Assembly (NCBI RefSeq): GCF_900455735.1
Contig: NZ_UAUI01000027.1
Span: 124,001-188,000, forward strand
DNA: 64,000 bases
DNA from: Rhodococcus wratislaviensis
GTDB lineage: Bacteria > Actinomycetota > Actinomycetes > Mycobacteriales > Mycobacteriaceae
Direction: 5' to 3'
A program made the translations under genes and the position numbers. The notes beneath the pieces were generated by a model. It had not been told where the DNA came from and did no database searches. It was given only the letters and a program-made list of their open reading frames with translations. Within the stretch, counting starts at the first letter, position 1. Each line of letters begins with the position of its first letter. This document shows positions 17,631 to 26,531 of the stretch, piece by piece.

Positions 17631-17650
17631 ACCTACCCGATCGGGTAGGT
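17631..17650. promoter_or_regulatory. 20-bp perfect palindrome upstream of second alcohol dehydrogenase
   Basis: ACCTACCCGATCGGGTAGGT is a perfect 20-base palindrome with no spacer. It lies ten bases after the VWA stop codon and about 110 bases before the dehydrogenase start. It has no T-run and is fully symmetric, so a dimeric regulator's binding site is more likely than a terminator. Confidence 0.6.
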
Positions 17651-17759
17651 ACCGTGCCTGTCCTTCGGTGGGTGTGGGAGCTCGTCCCGGACCGTAAGGT
17701 CTAGGTCAGGGTCTTGTAATCTGGATCACATGCACGCAGGTGTCGGGAGGAGTGTCGAC

Positions 17760-18947
17760 TTGTCCGTGTCCTATCCGTCCACCCGCACCACCGCCCCGGG
17801 CCGGCTGGTGAAATTCCATGCACCCGAGATCGTGTTCGGTATCGGGTCGATGGTCGAGGCCGCGCACGCGGTACTCCGCCTCGGTGGGGCCAGGCCGATG
17901 CTCGTCACCGATCCCGGTCTGATCGACGCCGGCTGGGCGGCCGAACTTCAGGATCAGCTGCGCGAGCAGGGCCTCACCCCCGTCGTGTGGAGCGCGTTGA
18001 CGCCCAACCCCAAGGACCACGAGATCGCGGCCGGGCACGACGCGTATCGCGAGGGCGAGTGCGACGTCCTCGTCGCCCTGGGCGGCGGCTCGGTCATCGA
18101 CGCGACGAAGGGTATCGCCGTGCTCGCCGCGAACGGGGGCAACATCCTCGACTACGAGGGAGTCGACCAGGCCACCAGTCCGATCCCGCCGCTGGTGATG
18201 GTGCCGTCCACGTCGGGTACGGGCGCCGACGTGTCGCAGTTCTGCATCGTCACGGACACGAGGCGGGGCACCAAGATCACCATCATCGGCCGCGCGCTCG
18301 TGCCGGACGTGACCGTGATCGACCCCAGGCTGCTGACCACCATGCCGGAGTGGCTCAATGCGGCGACCGGCCTGGACGCCCTCACTCACGGCATCGAGGC
18401 GTTCGTGTCGCTGGCCCACAACCCGCTCACCGACCACCATGCGCTCCGCGCGGTCGGGCTGGTCACCGACACCCTCGTCCGCACCATCGAGGAGCCGATG
18501 GAGATGGAATCGCGCGCCGTCATGGCGCAGGCGAGTCTCGAAGCCGGCCTCGCGTTCACCAATGCGATTCTCGGTGCCGCGCACGCGATGAGCCATCAGG
18601 TCGGGGGACTGCTCGACCTGCCGCACGGAGTCATCAACGGCATCCTTCTTCCGCACGTGATCCGTTTCAACGCCACCGACGACGCCACCCCCTTCGTCGC
18701 CATCGCCGCCGCTCTCGGTCTCGAGGAGCGTCGAGGAACACCCGAGGAGGCTGCTCTGGCGGTCGCGGACCGGGTGGAACGCCTCGCCCGCGAGGTCGGA
18801 GTTCCGAAAGGTCTGGGGCAGTTGGGCGTTCGCGAAACCGATCTGTCACGCCTGGCCGAGTTCGCGCTCCGCGACGCGTGCATGTCGACCAACCCGCGCA
18901 CAGCCACCCAGGAGCAGATGGTGGCGCTGTTCCGGACTGCGCTGTGA
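17760..18947 (+). CDS. iron-containing alcohol dehydrogenase (1,3-propanediol dehydrogenase-like)
   Basis: A group III alcohol dehydrogenase of about 395 residues. Motifs are ALGGGSVIDATKGIAVLA (NAD site), TSGTGADVSQFCI, the metal ligand stretch TGLDALTHGIEAFVS and GAAHAMSHQVGGLLDLPHG. The TTG start at 17760 follows GGGAGGAG at a suitable distance. A GTG at 17766 is also possible. The in-frame ATG at 17730 lies where transcription should begin if TAATCT (17717-17722) is the -10 box, so it is less likely unless leaderless. In mycobacteria the matching gene follows mno-moxR-vwa and precedes mnoSR, as here. It probably oxidises diols or primary alcohols. Confidence 0.8.
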   Translation: MSVSYPSTRTTAPGRLVKFHAPEIVFGIGSMVEAAHAVLRLGGARPMLVTDPGLIDAGWAAELQDQLREQGLTPVVWSALTPNPKDHEIAAGHDAYREGECDVLVALGGGSVIDATKGIAVLAANGGNILDYEGVDQATSPIPPLVMVPSTSGTGADVSQFCIVTDTRRGTKITIIGRALVPDVTVIDPRLLTTMPEWLNAATGLDALTHGIEAFVSLAHNPLTDHHALRAVGLVTDTLVRTIEEPMEMESRAVMAQASLEAGLAFTNAILGAAHAMSHQVGGLLDLPHGVINGILLPHVIRFNATDDATPFVAIAAALGLEERRGTPEEAALAVADRVERLAREVGVPKGLGQLGVRETDLSRLAEFALRDACMSTNPRTATQEQMVALFRTAL

Positions 18948-18951
18948 GCGC

Positions 18952-20292
18952 ATGAACGCCCCGGACCTGTCGACGCTCACCGGACTGCGGTCCGGCAAGC
19001 CGACGTTCTACCCCCAATATCGTGGCGCCGCGGAACGTCTCGAACGTGTCGTCCATGCTCTGGAACTCATCTCGCGGGCCCTCGTCCGCACAGTGGAGGG
19101 CCCCGAGACCCTCATCTGCGCGGTCGCCGAGGCGGCCCGGGCGCACCTGGACGCGCGGTGGGTCGCGTTCGCCCTCGCCGACGGCATGCTGCCCGACGCC
19201 GGCCCGCGCCGGCTCGTCCTGGGGCCGGACGCGACGCCGTTCCTCGTCGACAACGTCGAGGGCCCACCACTGCCGGACGAAGTCGTGACGTGTCTGGCCG
19301 ACATCCGGTCGGCGCGCACCGGGGGCGCTCCCGTCATCGACGCGCACCACGCCTTCGTGCCGATCGTCCTCGAGGGTGGCGTCGTGGGAGCGTTCGCGGC
19401 CTGGACGGCCGAGCACCGCACGCTCGATACCACCGACGGCGCAGTTCTCAGCATCCTGGCGAGTCAGACCGCCGTGGCACTGCAGAATTCGGCGCTCTAC
19501 CAGCGGGGTCAACTGCTGCTCGAGCGGGCCGAGCACGCGTACTCGGAGGCGCGTCGCAACGCCTCCGATCTGGCAGTGCGCAATGCAGAACTCGAATCCA
19601 CCCAGCGTCAACTCGGAGCGGCCCACCGGCACCAGGTGCTCGACGAGGAACGGCACCGGATCGCCCGCGAACTCCACGACAGCGTCACGCAGGCGGTGCT
19701 GTCGGCGGGCATGCAGATCGAGGTGTGCCGTAGCGGTGTCCCGGACGACGAACGCAGTGAGAGGCTCGACCTTGCAAAGGAATTGACGCGTCGCGCCGTG
19801 GAGCAGTTGCGCTCGGCGATCTACGCGCTCAATCACTCCGGCGGCTCCGACCGGACGTCCCTGCCCGAGATGCTCGAGCAACTCGGGGTCGTGCACATGC
19901 CCGACGAGCTCGCGGTCACGGTCCGCGTCGGCGGCACACCCGCTGAGCTGTCCAGCGACCGGGAACACGCGCTGCTGCGGATCGCGGGGGAGGCACTGTT
20001 CAACGCGGCTGTCCACGCCAACGCGACGCGCGCCGTCCTGAGGCTCACGTACTCGGCCGATTCCGTGTTGCTCTCCGTCGCCGATGACGGAGACGGAGAT
20101 CCCAAGCGGATGCGCCTGCTGCTGCGGATGGCGGCGAACAACGACCTCGACGGGCACCACCGTGGGTTGGCGAACATGCAGGCCCGGGCAGCCGAGTTGG
20201 GCGGGACTCTCGAAGTGGCGCGGGCCAGGATCGGCGGAGTCCGGGTGGCTGCCCGGATTCCGTTACATTCCGACAGTGAGGTGGATCGATGA
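18952..20292 (+). CDS. mnoS: GAF-domain histidine kinase (MnoS-like)
   Basis: A 446-residue sensor kinase without membrane segments. An N-terminal GAF domain (about 30-190, ending ILASQTAVALQNSALYQRG) leads through a coiled stretch to the HisKA_3 dimerisation helix (DEERHRIARELHDSVTQAVL; phosphorylated His in ELHDS). A HATPase domain follows (LFNAAVHANATRAVLRL; VADDGDGD). It lacks the strict GxGxG lid sequence but keeps the N box. It is four bases downstream of the alcohol dehydrogenase and overlaps its response regulator by ATGA. The order matches the MnoSR system of Mycobacterium smegmatis, which controls methanol and propanediol oxidation genes; the symbol rests on this synteny. Confidence 0.75.
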   Translation: MNAPDLSTLTGLRSGKPTFYPQYRGAAERLERVVHALELISRALVRTVEGPETLICAVAEAARAHLDARWVAFALADGMLPDAGPRRLVLGPDATPFLVDNVEGPPLPDEVVTCLADIRSARTGGAPVIDAHHAFVPIVLEGGVVGAFAAWTAEHRTLDTTDGAVLSILASQTAVALQNSALYQRGQLLLERAEHAYSEARRNASDLAVRNAELESTQRQLGAAHRHQVLDEERHRIARELHDSVTQAVLSAGMQIEVCRSGVPDDERSERLDLAKELTRRAVEQLRSAIYALNHSGGSDRTSLPEMLEQLGVVHMPDELAVTVRVGGTPAELSSDREHALLRIAGEALFNAAVHANATRAVLRLTYSADSVLLSVADDGDGDPKRMRLLLRMAANNDLDGHHRGLANMQARAAELGGTLEVARARIGGVRVAARIPLHSDSEVDR

Positions 20293-20975
20293 CCATACGA
20301 ACCTCGGTGCGCGACCAGACCGGGTCCGCTCGCCCCACGTCGGTGGTGAAGCTCGTGCTCGTCGACGACCACGCGATTCTCCGTCAGGGTCTGCGTTCAG
20401 TCCTCGAGCGGGAGCCGGATCTCGAGGTGGTCGGGGAGGCGTCGTCCTTGCAGGAGGCGCTGGCCGTCGTCGGTGACGTCGCGCCGGATGTCGTGCTGAT
20501 GGACTTGAAGTTGTCGGCTGCCTCCGACTACGAGGGACTGGCACTGTGTGCGCAGCTGTCCGCCGCGGACGGCAAGATGGGTTTGCTCGTGCTCACGACG
20601 TTTCTCGACGAGCAACTCGTCGTCCGCGCCATCCACGCCGGCGCCCGCGGATACGTGGTCAAGGACGTCGACACCACCGAATTGGTGCGCGCCATCCGCG
20701 CCGTGTCCCGCGGCGAGAGCGCGTTCGATTCACGCAGCGCGTCGGCGGTGATCCGGTCGCTCAACGGTCAGACGACGCCGCGGGACGGGCTCACCGAGCG
20801 TGAACTCGAGGTCCTGCAACTCCTGGCCAAGGGGCTTTCGAATGCGAAAATTGGTGAGCGGCTGTTCATCTCGGCTACGACGGTGAAATTTCACGTCAGC
20901 AACATCATGCGTAAACTCGACGTCAGCCGCCGGGCGGAGGCCGTGTACGAGGCGGGCAAACTCGGTTTGATCTGA
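20289..20975 (+). CDS. mnoR: NarL/LuxR-type response regulator (MnoR-like)
   Basis: A 228-residue regulator. The receiver domain has DDH near the N-terminus and the phosphoacceptor aspartate in VVLMDLKLSAASDYEG. The conserved Thr and Lys are in VLTTFLDEQL and YVVKDVDTTE. The LuxR helix-turn-helix is LTERELEVLQLLAKGLSNAKIGERLFISATTVKFHVSNIMRKLDV (split across residues about 165-210). The start overlaps the kinase stop (ATGA). It probably activates the dehydrogenase genes upstream. The motif CTAGGTCA shared by both dehydrogenase promoters is a candidate target, though this is only inference. Confidence 0.78.
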   Translation: MTIRTSVRDQTGSARPTSVVKLVLVDDHAILRQGLRSVLEREPDLEVVGEASSLQEALAVVGDVAPDVVLMDLKLSAASDYEGLALCAQLSAADGKMGLLVLTTFLDEQLVVRAIHAGARGYVVKDVDTTELVRAIRAVSRGESAFDSRSASAVIRSLNGQTTPRDGLTERELEVLQLLAKGLSNAKIGERLFISATTVKFHVSNIMRKLDVSRRAEAVYEAGKLGLI

Positions 20976-20977
20976 CC

Positions 20978-21000
20978 CGGCCCCGTCGCGGCGGGGGCCG
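20978..21000 (+). terminator. GC hairpin after the response regulator gene
   Basis: CGGCCCC (20978-20984) pairs with GGGGCCG (20994-21000) three bases after the stop codon. It has no T-run, as is common for terminator-like hairpins in high-GC actinobacteria. Confidence 0.5.
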
Positions 21001-21045
21001 CGGAACCCGTCGTGACCACCCGTGAACCGGCGTAGCGTCCCCATC

Positions 21046-21981
21046 ATGGCTGCGATCTCGGTGGAGAATCTCGTCAAGACGTTCGGGCCGACCCGCGCAC
21101 TCGACGGCCTCGACCTCGAGGTGGGGACCGGGGAGGTGCACGGATTCCTCGGCCCCAACGGGTCCGGCAAGTCGACAACCATCCGGGTACTCCTCGGCCT
21201 GCTGTGCGCGGACTCGGGCAGTGCCACGCTCCTGGGCGGCGACCCGTGGCGCGACTCCGTGTCGCTGCACCGGCGGCTCGCCTACGTTCCGGGTGACGTG
21301 AACCTGTGGCCCAATCTCACCGGCGGCGAGGCGATCGACCTCCTCGCGGGATTGCGCGGCGGGCTCGACGAACCCCGGCGCGCGGAACTCCTCGAGCGCT
21401 TCGAACTCGATCCGACGAAGAAGGCGCGCACGTACTCGAAGGGCAACCGGCAGAAGGTTGCGTTGGTGGCCGCGTTCGCGTCGGACGTCGAACTGTATGT
21501 GCTCGACGAACCCACGTCCGGGCTGGATCCGTTGATGGAGTCGGTGTTCCAGGACTGCGTCGAGGAGATGTCCGACGCGGGGAAGACGGTCCTGCTGTCG
21601 AGTCACATCCTCGCGGAGGTCGAGGCGCTGTGCGATCGGGTGAGCATCATCCGGGAGGGCCGCACCGTGGAGACCGGCACCCTCGCGGAACTGCGTCACC
21701 TCACGCGCACGTCGATCACCGCCGATACGCAGCGGCCGGTGACCGGACTCGATGCCGTCGAGGGGGTGTACGACGTGCGAGTCGACGGCCTGCACACCCG
21801 GTGCGAGGTGGATACCAGCGCGATCGACGGGGTGCTGCGCCATCTGCTGACATTCGGGATCATGTCGCTGACATCGACGCCACCGACGCTGGAAGAGTTG
21901 TTCCTCCGGCACTACGGGGACGAACTGGCCCGAGAGGGCGAGAACCACCGGCGGGCCGAGTCCGGGACGCGGACGCGATGA
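21046..21981 (+). CDS. ABC-2 type exporter ATP-binding protein
   Basis: A 311-residue ATPase of the DrrA/multidrug type. Walker A is [10 protein letters not shown], Walker B is [13 protein letters not shown], and the H-loop is [17 protein letters not shown]. The signature is replaced by [16 protein letters not shown] (SKGNRQK instead of LSGGQ), a normal variant in this subfamily. ATG 21046 is preferred over GTG 21022 because the domain begins immediately ([14 protein letters not shown]). The gene overlaps the permease by ATGA. The pair is predicted to export a small hydrophobic compound; the substrate is not known. Confidence 0.88.
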   Translation: MAAISVENLVKTFGPTRALDGLDLEVGTGEVHGFLGPNGSGKSTTIRVLLGLLCADSGSATLLGGDPWRDSVSLHRRLAYVPGDVNLWPNLTGGEAIDLLAGLRGGLDEPRRAELLERFELDPTKKARTYSKGNRQKVALVAAFASDVELYVLDEPTSGLDPLMESVFQDCVEEMSDAGKTVLLSSHILAEVEALCDRVSIIREGRTVETGTLAELRHLTRTSITADTQRPVTGLDAVEGVYDVRVDGLHTRCEVDTSAIDGVLRHLLTFGIMSLTSTPPTLEELFLRHYGDELAREGENHRRAESGTRTR

Positions 21982-23642
21982 GTACGGTGACGGCGCCGGC
22001 GACGGCCGGCCGCGGCCAGTACGCGGGCACCGTCCGGCTCGTGCGGCTCGCCCTGCGCCGCGACCGCATCCAATTGCCGGTGTGGCTGCTCGCTCTCGCA
22101 GTGCTGCAGGCATTCTCGGCGTCGAGCGTGCTCGGCCTGTATCCCACGGTGCCCGACCTGCGCAGTTTCGCGATGGCCACCGCGGCGTCGCCGGTCGCGC
22201 TGGCCACCAACGGTCTGGTGTCGGGGTACAGCGCCGGCGCCGTGCTCGCCTGTCAGATCGTGATGCCGATGTCGCTGGCCGCCTGCCTGATGACCACCCT
22301 GCTGGTCGTGCGGCACACCCGCCAGAACGAGGAGACCGGCCGCGCCGAACTCGTCGAGGCCGCCGTGGTGGGCCGGAAGGCACTGCTCACCGCGGCCCTG
22401 GCGGTCGCGGTCGGTGCCAACCTCGCTCTCGGACTGCTCAACGTCGTGGTGCTGATGGCGGCGGGTCTGCCACTGGACGGGTCGGTGGCGCTCGGCGCGG
22501 CCGTCGCCGGTGCCGGTATCGCGTTCGCGGCGATCGCCGCGGTGACGGCACAGGTGACGGACAGTGCCCGCACCGCCAACGGGCTGGCCGGGGCTGCCCT
22601 GGGCGTGGCATTCCTGTTGCGTGCGGTGGGGGACATGACGGGGACGGTGACGGAGAACGGCACGCGGGTGGTGAGTGGCTGGCCGACGTGGGTATCGCCG
22701 ATCGGCTGGGCCGAGCAGGTCCGCCCCTACGACGACAACGCCTGGTGGGTGCTGGCGTTGCCCGCCGTGTTCGCACTCGTGGTCGGCTCGGTCGGCTTCG
22801 CCCTCACCGAGCACCGGGACGTCGGCTCGGGGCTCGTGCCGACCCGCCCGGGCCCCGCCCGCGCGTCCCGTTCGCTGCCGACGGCGGTCGGATCGGCGTG
22901 GCGGATGCAACGGACGATCCTGTTCTGGTGGGCATTCGGAATCGCCGTCCTCGCCGTGGTGTACGGCGCGATCGCAGACCAGATCGACGACTTCCTCGGC
23001 GAGGGCGAGCAGGTGGCCGACATGATGGAACAACTCGGTGGCGGCACGACGAACATGGTCGACGCCTACTTCGCCGCAATTTTCGGCATGATGGCGATCG
23101 CGGTCGCGGGCTACGCCGTGCAGGCTTTGCTGCGGATGCGCGGAGAGGAGTCGGCGGGGCGACTCGAACCCGTTCTCGCGACAGCGGTCTCGCGTCCGCG
23201 GTGGATTCTGGCGCACGTCGGCCTGGTCACGGTCGGCATCGTCGTCCTCCAGGCGCTGACCGGGGCGGCGACCGGTCTCGCATACGGTCTGGTGACCGAG
23301 GACGTGCCGGGGAAGGTCGTGAACCTCACGGGGGCCGCCCTCGTCTTCGTACCGGCGATCGGGGTGGTCGCCGCAGTGGTGGTGTTGGCGTTCGGCGGCG
23401 TCCCGGCCTGGTCGGCCGGGCTCTCCTGGGGCGCGCTCGCGGTCTGCCTGATCTTCGGATTCCTCGGATCGCTGCTCGGGCTACCACAGGCGGTCCGCGA
23501 TCTGTCGCCGTTCACGCACGTCCCGCCCGTTCCCGCCGCGGAGGTGACGGCCACTCCGCTGCTCTGGCTCGCGGTGGTCGCCGTCGTCGTCGGTGCCGTC
23601 GGAGTGGTGCTGTTCCGTCGGCGAGACCTCACGAACTCGTAG
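21978..23642 (+). CDS. ABC-2 exporter permease (polyketide antibiotic exporter type)
   Basis: A 554-residue permease with about twelve membrane segments in two repeated halves. Each half begins with a conserved amphipathic lead ([20 protein letters not shown] and [20 protein letters not shown]). The sequences [20 protein letters not shown] and [20 protein letters not shown] are the matching cytoplasmic elbows. This double-half layout is typical of exporters annotated as polyketide antibiotic transporters. The start ATG overlaps the ATPase stop. Together with the ATPase it forms the complete transporter. No biosynthetic gene cluster is adjacent. Confidence 0.85.
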   Translation: MSTVTAPATAGRGQYAGTVRLVRLALRRDRIQLPVWLLALAVLQAFSASSVLGLYPTVPDLRSFAMATAASPVALATNGLVSGYSAGAVLACQIVMPMSLAACLMTTLLVVRHTRQNEETGRAELVEAAVVGRKALLTAALAVAVGANLALGLLNVVVLMAAGLPLDGSVALGAAVAGAGIAFAAIAAVTAQVTDSARTANGLAGAALGVAFLLRAVGDMTGTVTENGTRVVSGWPTWVSPIGWAEQVRPYDDNAWWVLALPAVFALVVGSVGFALTEHRDVGSGLVPTRPGPARASRSLPTAVGSAWRMQRTILFWWAFGIAVLAVVYGAIADQIDDFLGEGEQVADMMEQLGGGTTNMVDAYFAAIFGMMAIAVAGYAVQALLRMRGEESAGRLEPVLATAVSRPRWILAHVGLVTVGIVVLQALTGAATGLAYGLVTEDVPGKVVNLTGAALVFVPAIGVVAAVVVLAFGGVPAWSAGLSWGALAVCLIFGFLGSLLGLPQAVRDLSPFTHVPPVPAAEVTATPLLWLAVVAVVVGAVGVVLFRRRDLTNS

Positions 23643-23667
23643 CGGCACAGGGAGGCTGGGTCGACGG

Positions 23668-24201
23668 TCAGCGACGGAGGTCGGCGTCCAGCATGCGGAT
23701 CAACTCACCGACCCGTCCACCGCCTCCCGGCGCCGCCGGAAAGCGTCCGAGCACCGCGACGACGACTGGTGTCGCACGATGTACCGCTTGCTCGACGTGT
23801 CCGGCACCGACGGTCCGATCGTCACCGGCGACGAGCTCGGCCGCCCTGGCCGCGTGAGCGCCCGCGCCCAGAATGTGTTTGACCTGGGTGGCCTTGGCCA
23901 ACGGATGCAGATAGGCGGCGCCTGCCGCAGACATCGCTGCCCACGCTGCCTCGCGCGCAGCCGCAGTGTCCGTGCCCTTGGCTGCCGCGAGCGCCGCCCA
24001 CGCTGTGTCGCGCAGAGATTTCCCACGCTCACCACCCCGCGCGAATTCCCACGCAGCCGTGATCGCATCCCGGGGCCGCGAGTCGTGCGGCTGATCGGCC
24101 TCGAATATCTCGAGGACCACCTCCGCACACCCCGCAGCAAACGCGGTGACCTCACGAAGTTCCTGCGTGCTCAGAACGATCTCGCTCGCTTCCCCTGCCA
24201 T
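23668..24201 (-). CDS. Imm-5-like putative immunity protein
   Basis: A 177-residue all-helical, Ala-rich protein. The pattern LSTQELREVTAFAAGCAEVV, LEIFEADQPHDSRPRDAITAAWEFARG and repeated AAW/AAA helices matches the Imm-5-like domain of polymorphic toxin systems. No toxin gene, WXG100 gene or secretion gene is adjacent, so it is an orphan or acts in some other way. ATG 24201 is used; an in-frame ATG six codons upstream (24219) is also possible. Neither has a strong ribosome site. It lies between the ABC exporter and a small monooxygenase-fold gene on the opposite strand to the exporter. Confidence 0.65.
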   Translation of the reverse strand: MAGEASEIVLSTQELREVTAFAAGCAEVVLEIFEADQPHDSRPRDAITAAWEFARGGERGKSLRDTAWAALAAAKGTDTAAAREAAWAAMSAAGAAYLHPLAKATQVKHILGAGAHAARAAELVAGDDRTVGAGHVEQAVHRATPVVVAVLGRFPAAPGGGGRVGELIRMLDADLRR

Positions 24202-24243
24202 CGTTCCATTTTCGACCATCGAGGCGGGTGCCGTACCGCGCGT

Positions 24244-24546
24244 TCACGCTGTGTCTTCCCCGAACAGGGTCCGCACGTCGGCGACGTCGTACTCGGCTAC
24301 CGACGCCGACAGCATGTCCGCGCCCTGCTCATCGCTCGGGCCGTTGCCGCGGAAGGTTTCGACCGCCGCATGCGACTCCCAGCGCTCGAAGACGTTGATG
24401 CGGCCGGGGTCGATCAGGTCGGCGGTGATGGCGAAGTCGAGGCAGCCGACTGCACCGCGTGCCTGTTCGACGACGCCCACGCAGCCTGCGAGATAGGACT
24501 CGCGCTGCTGCGGTTCGACGGTGATGTGTCCTGCGACGATGACCAT
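24244..24546 (-). CDS. antibiotic biosynthesis monooxygenase (ABM) domain protein
   Basis: A 100-residue single-domain protein of the dimeric alpha-beta barrel fold. It opens with VIVAGHITVEPQQRESYLAG and has the core LDFAITADLIDPGRINVFERWESHAAVETF, characteristic of the ABM family (YgiN-like). Members range from cofactor-free quinone monooxygenases to proteins of unknown activity. The start has AGAGGAG seven bases upstream. It lies upstream of, and on the same strand as, the Imm-5-like gene, with 42 bases between them. The substrate cannot be inferred. Confidence 0.75.
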   Translation of the reverse strand: MVIVAGHITVEPQQRESYLAGCVGVVEQARGAVGCLDFAITADLIDPGRINVFERWESHAAVETFRGNGPSDEQGADMLSASVAEYDVADVRTLFGEDTA

Positions 24547-24632
24547 GGGTTCGCTCCTCTTCCTGGCGTAGTCGTGTCGAGCGGCTCATCCGATACAGAC
24601 AGCGTGCGCGCCCGAAACTCATCGCGATTATC

Positions 24633-25136
24633 ATGCCCACCATGGGGGCATCGGAGCCGGAGTGCGGCGGGTGGACTGTCGATCTCCGTGGCCGGTTGGA
24701 CGAACTGGTCGACGGGTACCGGGCTGCTCTGCGCGGCAGTCTGGACGGTCTGGACGAGGAGCAGGCGCGTCGGCGTCTGGTGCGCTCGAAGACGACGCTG
24801 CTCGGATTGGTCAAACACGTCACCTACGTCGAGGGCGTGTGGTTCGACCAGGCGGTGACTGGTCGCTCGTACCGGGAGATCGGCATCGCGAGCACCCCGG
24901 ACCGGTCGTTCACCCTCACTCGGGCCGACACCATCGCATCCGTGCTCGACGCCCACGCCGAACGCTGTGACGCATCCCGGCGGACCATGGCCGCTCTGGC
25001 GCTCGACGACACAGTCGACGGCCGGGGCGAGCGCACCGTGTGGGCGCTGTACCTGCAGGTACTGCGTGAACTCGCCCAGCACGCCGGTCACGCCGACATA
25101 CTCCGCGAGCAGGTCCTCGCCGACCGCATCCCGTGA
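24633..25136 (+). CDS. DinB superfamily protein (DUF664)
   Basis: A 167-residue four-helix protein of the DinB/YfiT fold. It contains LDGLDEEQARRRLVRSKTTLLGLVKHVTYVEGVWF (about 35-70) and ALYLQVLRELAQHAGHADILREQVLADRIP at the end; the histidines of these two segments form the family's metal site. Actinobacterial members include mycothiol- or bacillithiol-dependent enzymes, so a thiol-linked detoxification role is possible but unproven. ATG 24633 and ATG 24642 are both plausible starts. It is divergent from the ABM gene. Confidence 0.78.
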   Translation: MPTMGASEPECGGWTVDLRGRLDELVDGYRAALRGSLDGLDEEQARRRLVRSKTTLLGLVKHVTYVEGVWFDQAVTGRSYREIGIASTPDRSFTLTRADTIASVLDAHAERCDASRRTMAALALDDTVDGRGERTVWALYLQVLRELAQHAGHADILREQVLADRIP

Positions 25137-25155
25137 TCGCTGGTGGTCGTGTGCC

Positions 25156-25611
25156 CTACTGGGGGCGGATCGGATTGCAGCCGACGCTGACGTAGGTGAC
25201 GATCCCCTCCTGCAGTCCGCACGTGGTGAAGGCGCCCGTCGAGACGCCGACCTCCCACCACGGGGCACCGATCCCGCCGACGCACGATCCGGTCGACGGT
25301 GTGCCCGTCGGCACCCACAGGCCATCGCGGCGATAGCCCTGAATCCACGGAATGTGCGAGACACCCCCGGGTCCCGGAATCGCTCGTGGCGTCAGGCCGA
25401 AGCACTCGACGGTCCCGATGTGGACCGCAGCCATACCATCAGGCACGCCCTGCGCCGTGCAGTGCGAGGTGCCCGATGTGGGCGTGGTGCCGGTGTGACA
25501 GTCGGCCGACGGTTCGGCCTGGGCGGGTGCAGCGGCAACCGCGACCACCGCGGCGGCGAGGGCCGACGATGCGGCCGCTCCGGCGAGGAACCTGCGGATC
25601 CTGTGGGTCAT
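25156..25611 (-). CDS. secreted protein of unknown function
   Basis: A 151-residue protein with a clear Sec signal peptide (MTHRIRRFLAGAAASSALAA to AAPAQA, cleavage near residue 32). The mature part of about 120 residues contains six cysteines and is rich in Gly, Pro and Thr, with VGGIGAPWWEVGVSTGAFTTC near the end. I do not recognise the family. The cysteine content suggests a disulfide-stabilised extracellular protein. The start has AAGGAG six bases upstream. It is convergent with the DinB gene. Confidence 0.7.
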   Translation of the reverse strand: MTHRIRRFLAGAAASSALAAAVVAVAAAPAQAEPSADCHTGTTPTSGTSHCTAQGVPDGMAAVHIGTVECFGLTPRAIPGPGGVSHIPWIQGYRRDGLWVPTGTPSTGSCVGGIGAPWWEVGVSTGAFTTCGLQEGIVTYVSVGCNPIRPQ

Positions 25612-25834
25612 CGGATACTCCTTCGGGTCCGGCGGCCCCGCTCCTGACGATCGGGCCCGTACGGTGCTTCTGTCGCTGCGGCATCGGATTTCGTTAGCCG
25701 TGCGGCGATGAGCCCGGGTTCAACGGTGGCCGGCGCCGCGGTAAATCCGTTGACGACTGTCGACGGTGTTCGCGACGATGAACCGTTGTGGCGCCGACCG
25801 TGAGCGGCGGGCCGAGCCGAGAGGGACCGAGGTT

Positions 25835-26380
25835 GTGGAGGACCCACCGGAGGACGCGTATGGGCGGGTGACGAATCCGGAGCGGTTCGCCTCGCTGATC
25901 CCGGCCGCCGAGGTCCTGATCGCCGATCTGGGACGTCGGTTCGATGTCGTTGTCGACCGCGGACCCGCACCGCCATCGAGGTCTCGGACGGTGGCGACCC
26001 TCGAATTGGTGACGATCACTCCGGTTCAGCGGGATCAGGCCCCGCTGACGATCACCTTCACCTCGTTCCCCGGCCTGTACCTGAGGGCGGGAGCGTGGCA
26101 GGACTTCGCGCTACCGGCATGTGGCTGCGACGCCTGCGAGGAGGACGCGGAGGACGTCCTGCGCGAGTTGGCCGAGTACGCGGAGGCGCTCACCGCCGGA
26201 CGGCTTTCCGAACGGATCACGGGCCGCCACCGCGCTGTTCTCGAGTTCTCCTGGGAAGGCGACGACTGGCGTCGCCACGGAACGACGACGCTGTCTGCGG
26301 CGGACGTGAAGGAGCTGCGCGCCCGGCCGGTGCAACCGCCGGCCGATGGCCATTGGTGGCCGTGGTCACCCTGCCGCTGA
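25835..26380 (+). CDS. DUF6226 family protein
   Basis: A 181-residue protein that begins VEDPPEDAYGRVTNPERFAS, the conserved opening of DUF6226 proteins found in actinobacteria. The rest is a mixed alpha/beta domain with GCDACEED in the middle and a Trp-rich end (GHWWPWSPCR). The function is unknown. GTG 25835 has GAGGGA and GAGG just upstream. An earlier in-frame ATG (25766) would add 23 residues without family support. It looks monocistronic; the 223 bases between its start and the divergent secreted-protein gene show no feature I can name. Confidence 0.65.
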   Translation: MEDPPEDAYGRVTNPERFASLIPAAEVLIADLGRRFDVVVDRGPAPPSRSRTVATLELVTITPVQRDQAPLTITFTSFPGLYLRAGAWQDFALPACGCDACEEDAEDVLRELAEYAEALTAGRLSERITGRHRAVLEFSWEGDDWRRHGTTTLSAADVKELRARPVQPPADGHWWPWSPCR

Positions 26381-26466
26381 CTCAATCCAGGTCGCGTGAC
26401 CAACACGCGGCTCCAGCGTCGGGGGAGATGGTCGAACCTGCGCGACGGACCTGTCGGAGCCTTCTA

Positions 26467-26495
26467 TTGCTGTGGTCGCGTTCGATTGCTAGAGT
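26467..26495 (+). promoter_or_regulatory. sigma-70-like promoter of the HNH gene
   Basis: TTGCTG (26467-26472) and TAGAGT (26490-26495) are separated by 17 bases and resemble -35 and -10 boxes. The predicted transcript would start inside the adjoining SOS-like box, about 30 bases before the GTG start of the HNH gene. Confidence 0.45.
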
Positions 26496-26510
26496 CGAAC
26501 AAAGTTTCGA
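26495..26510. promoter_or_regulatory. LexA (SOS) box, one mismatch
   Basis: TCGAACAAAGTTTCGA matches the actinobacterial SOS consensus TCGAAC-N4-GTTCGA with a single mismatch (T for G at the start of the right half). It begins at the last base of a plausible -10 box and lies 22 bases before the HNH gene start, a position suited to LexA repression. Confidence 0.6.
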
Positions 26511-26531
26511 ATGACCTTGGGGGAGGTTGTT

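Noticed and set aside
18667-20160. 497-residue minus-strand frame opposite the MnoS-like kinase
   Set aside because: The plus-strand kinase has clear HisKA_3 and ATPase motifs in this span; the minus frame has none.
20878-20895. GTGAAATTTCAC palindrome inside the response regulator gene
   Set aside because: It lies in the coding sequence of the LuxR recognition helix (TTVKFHVSN) and is explained by codon use.
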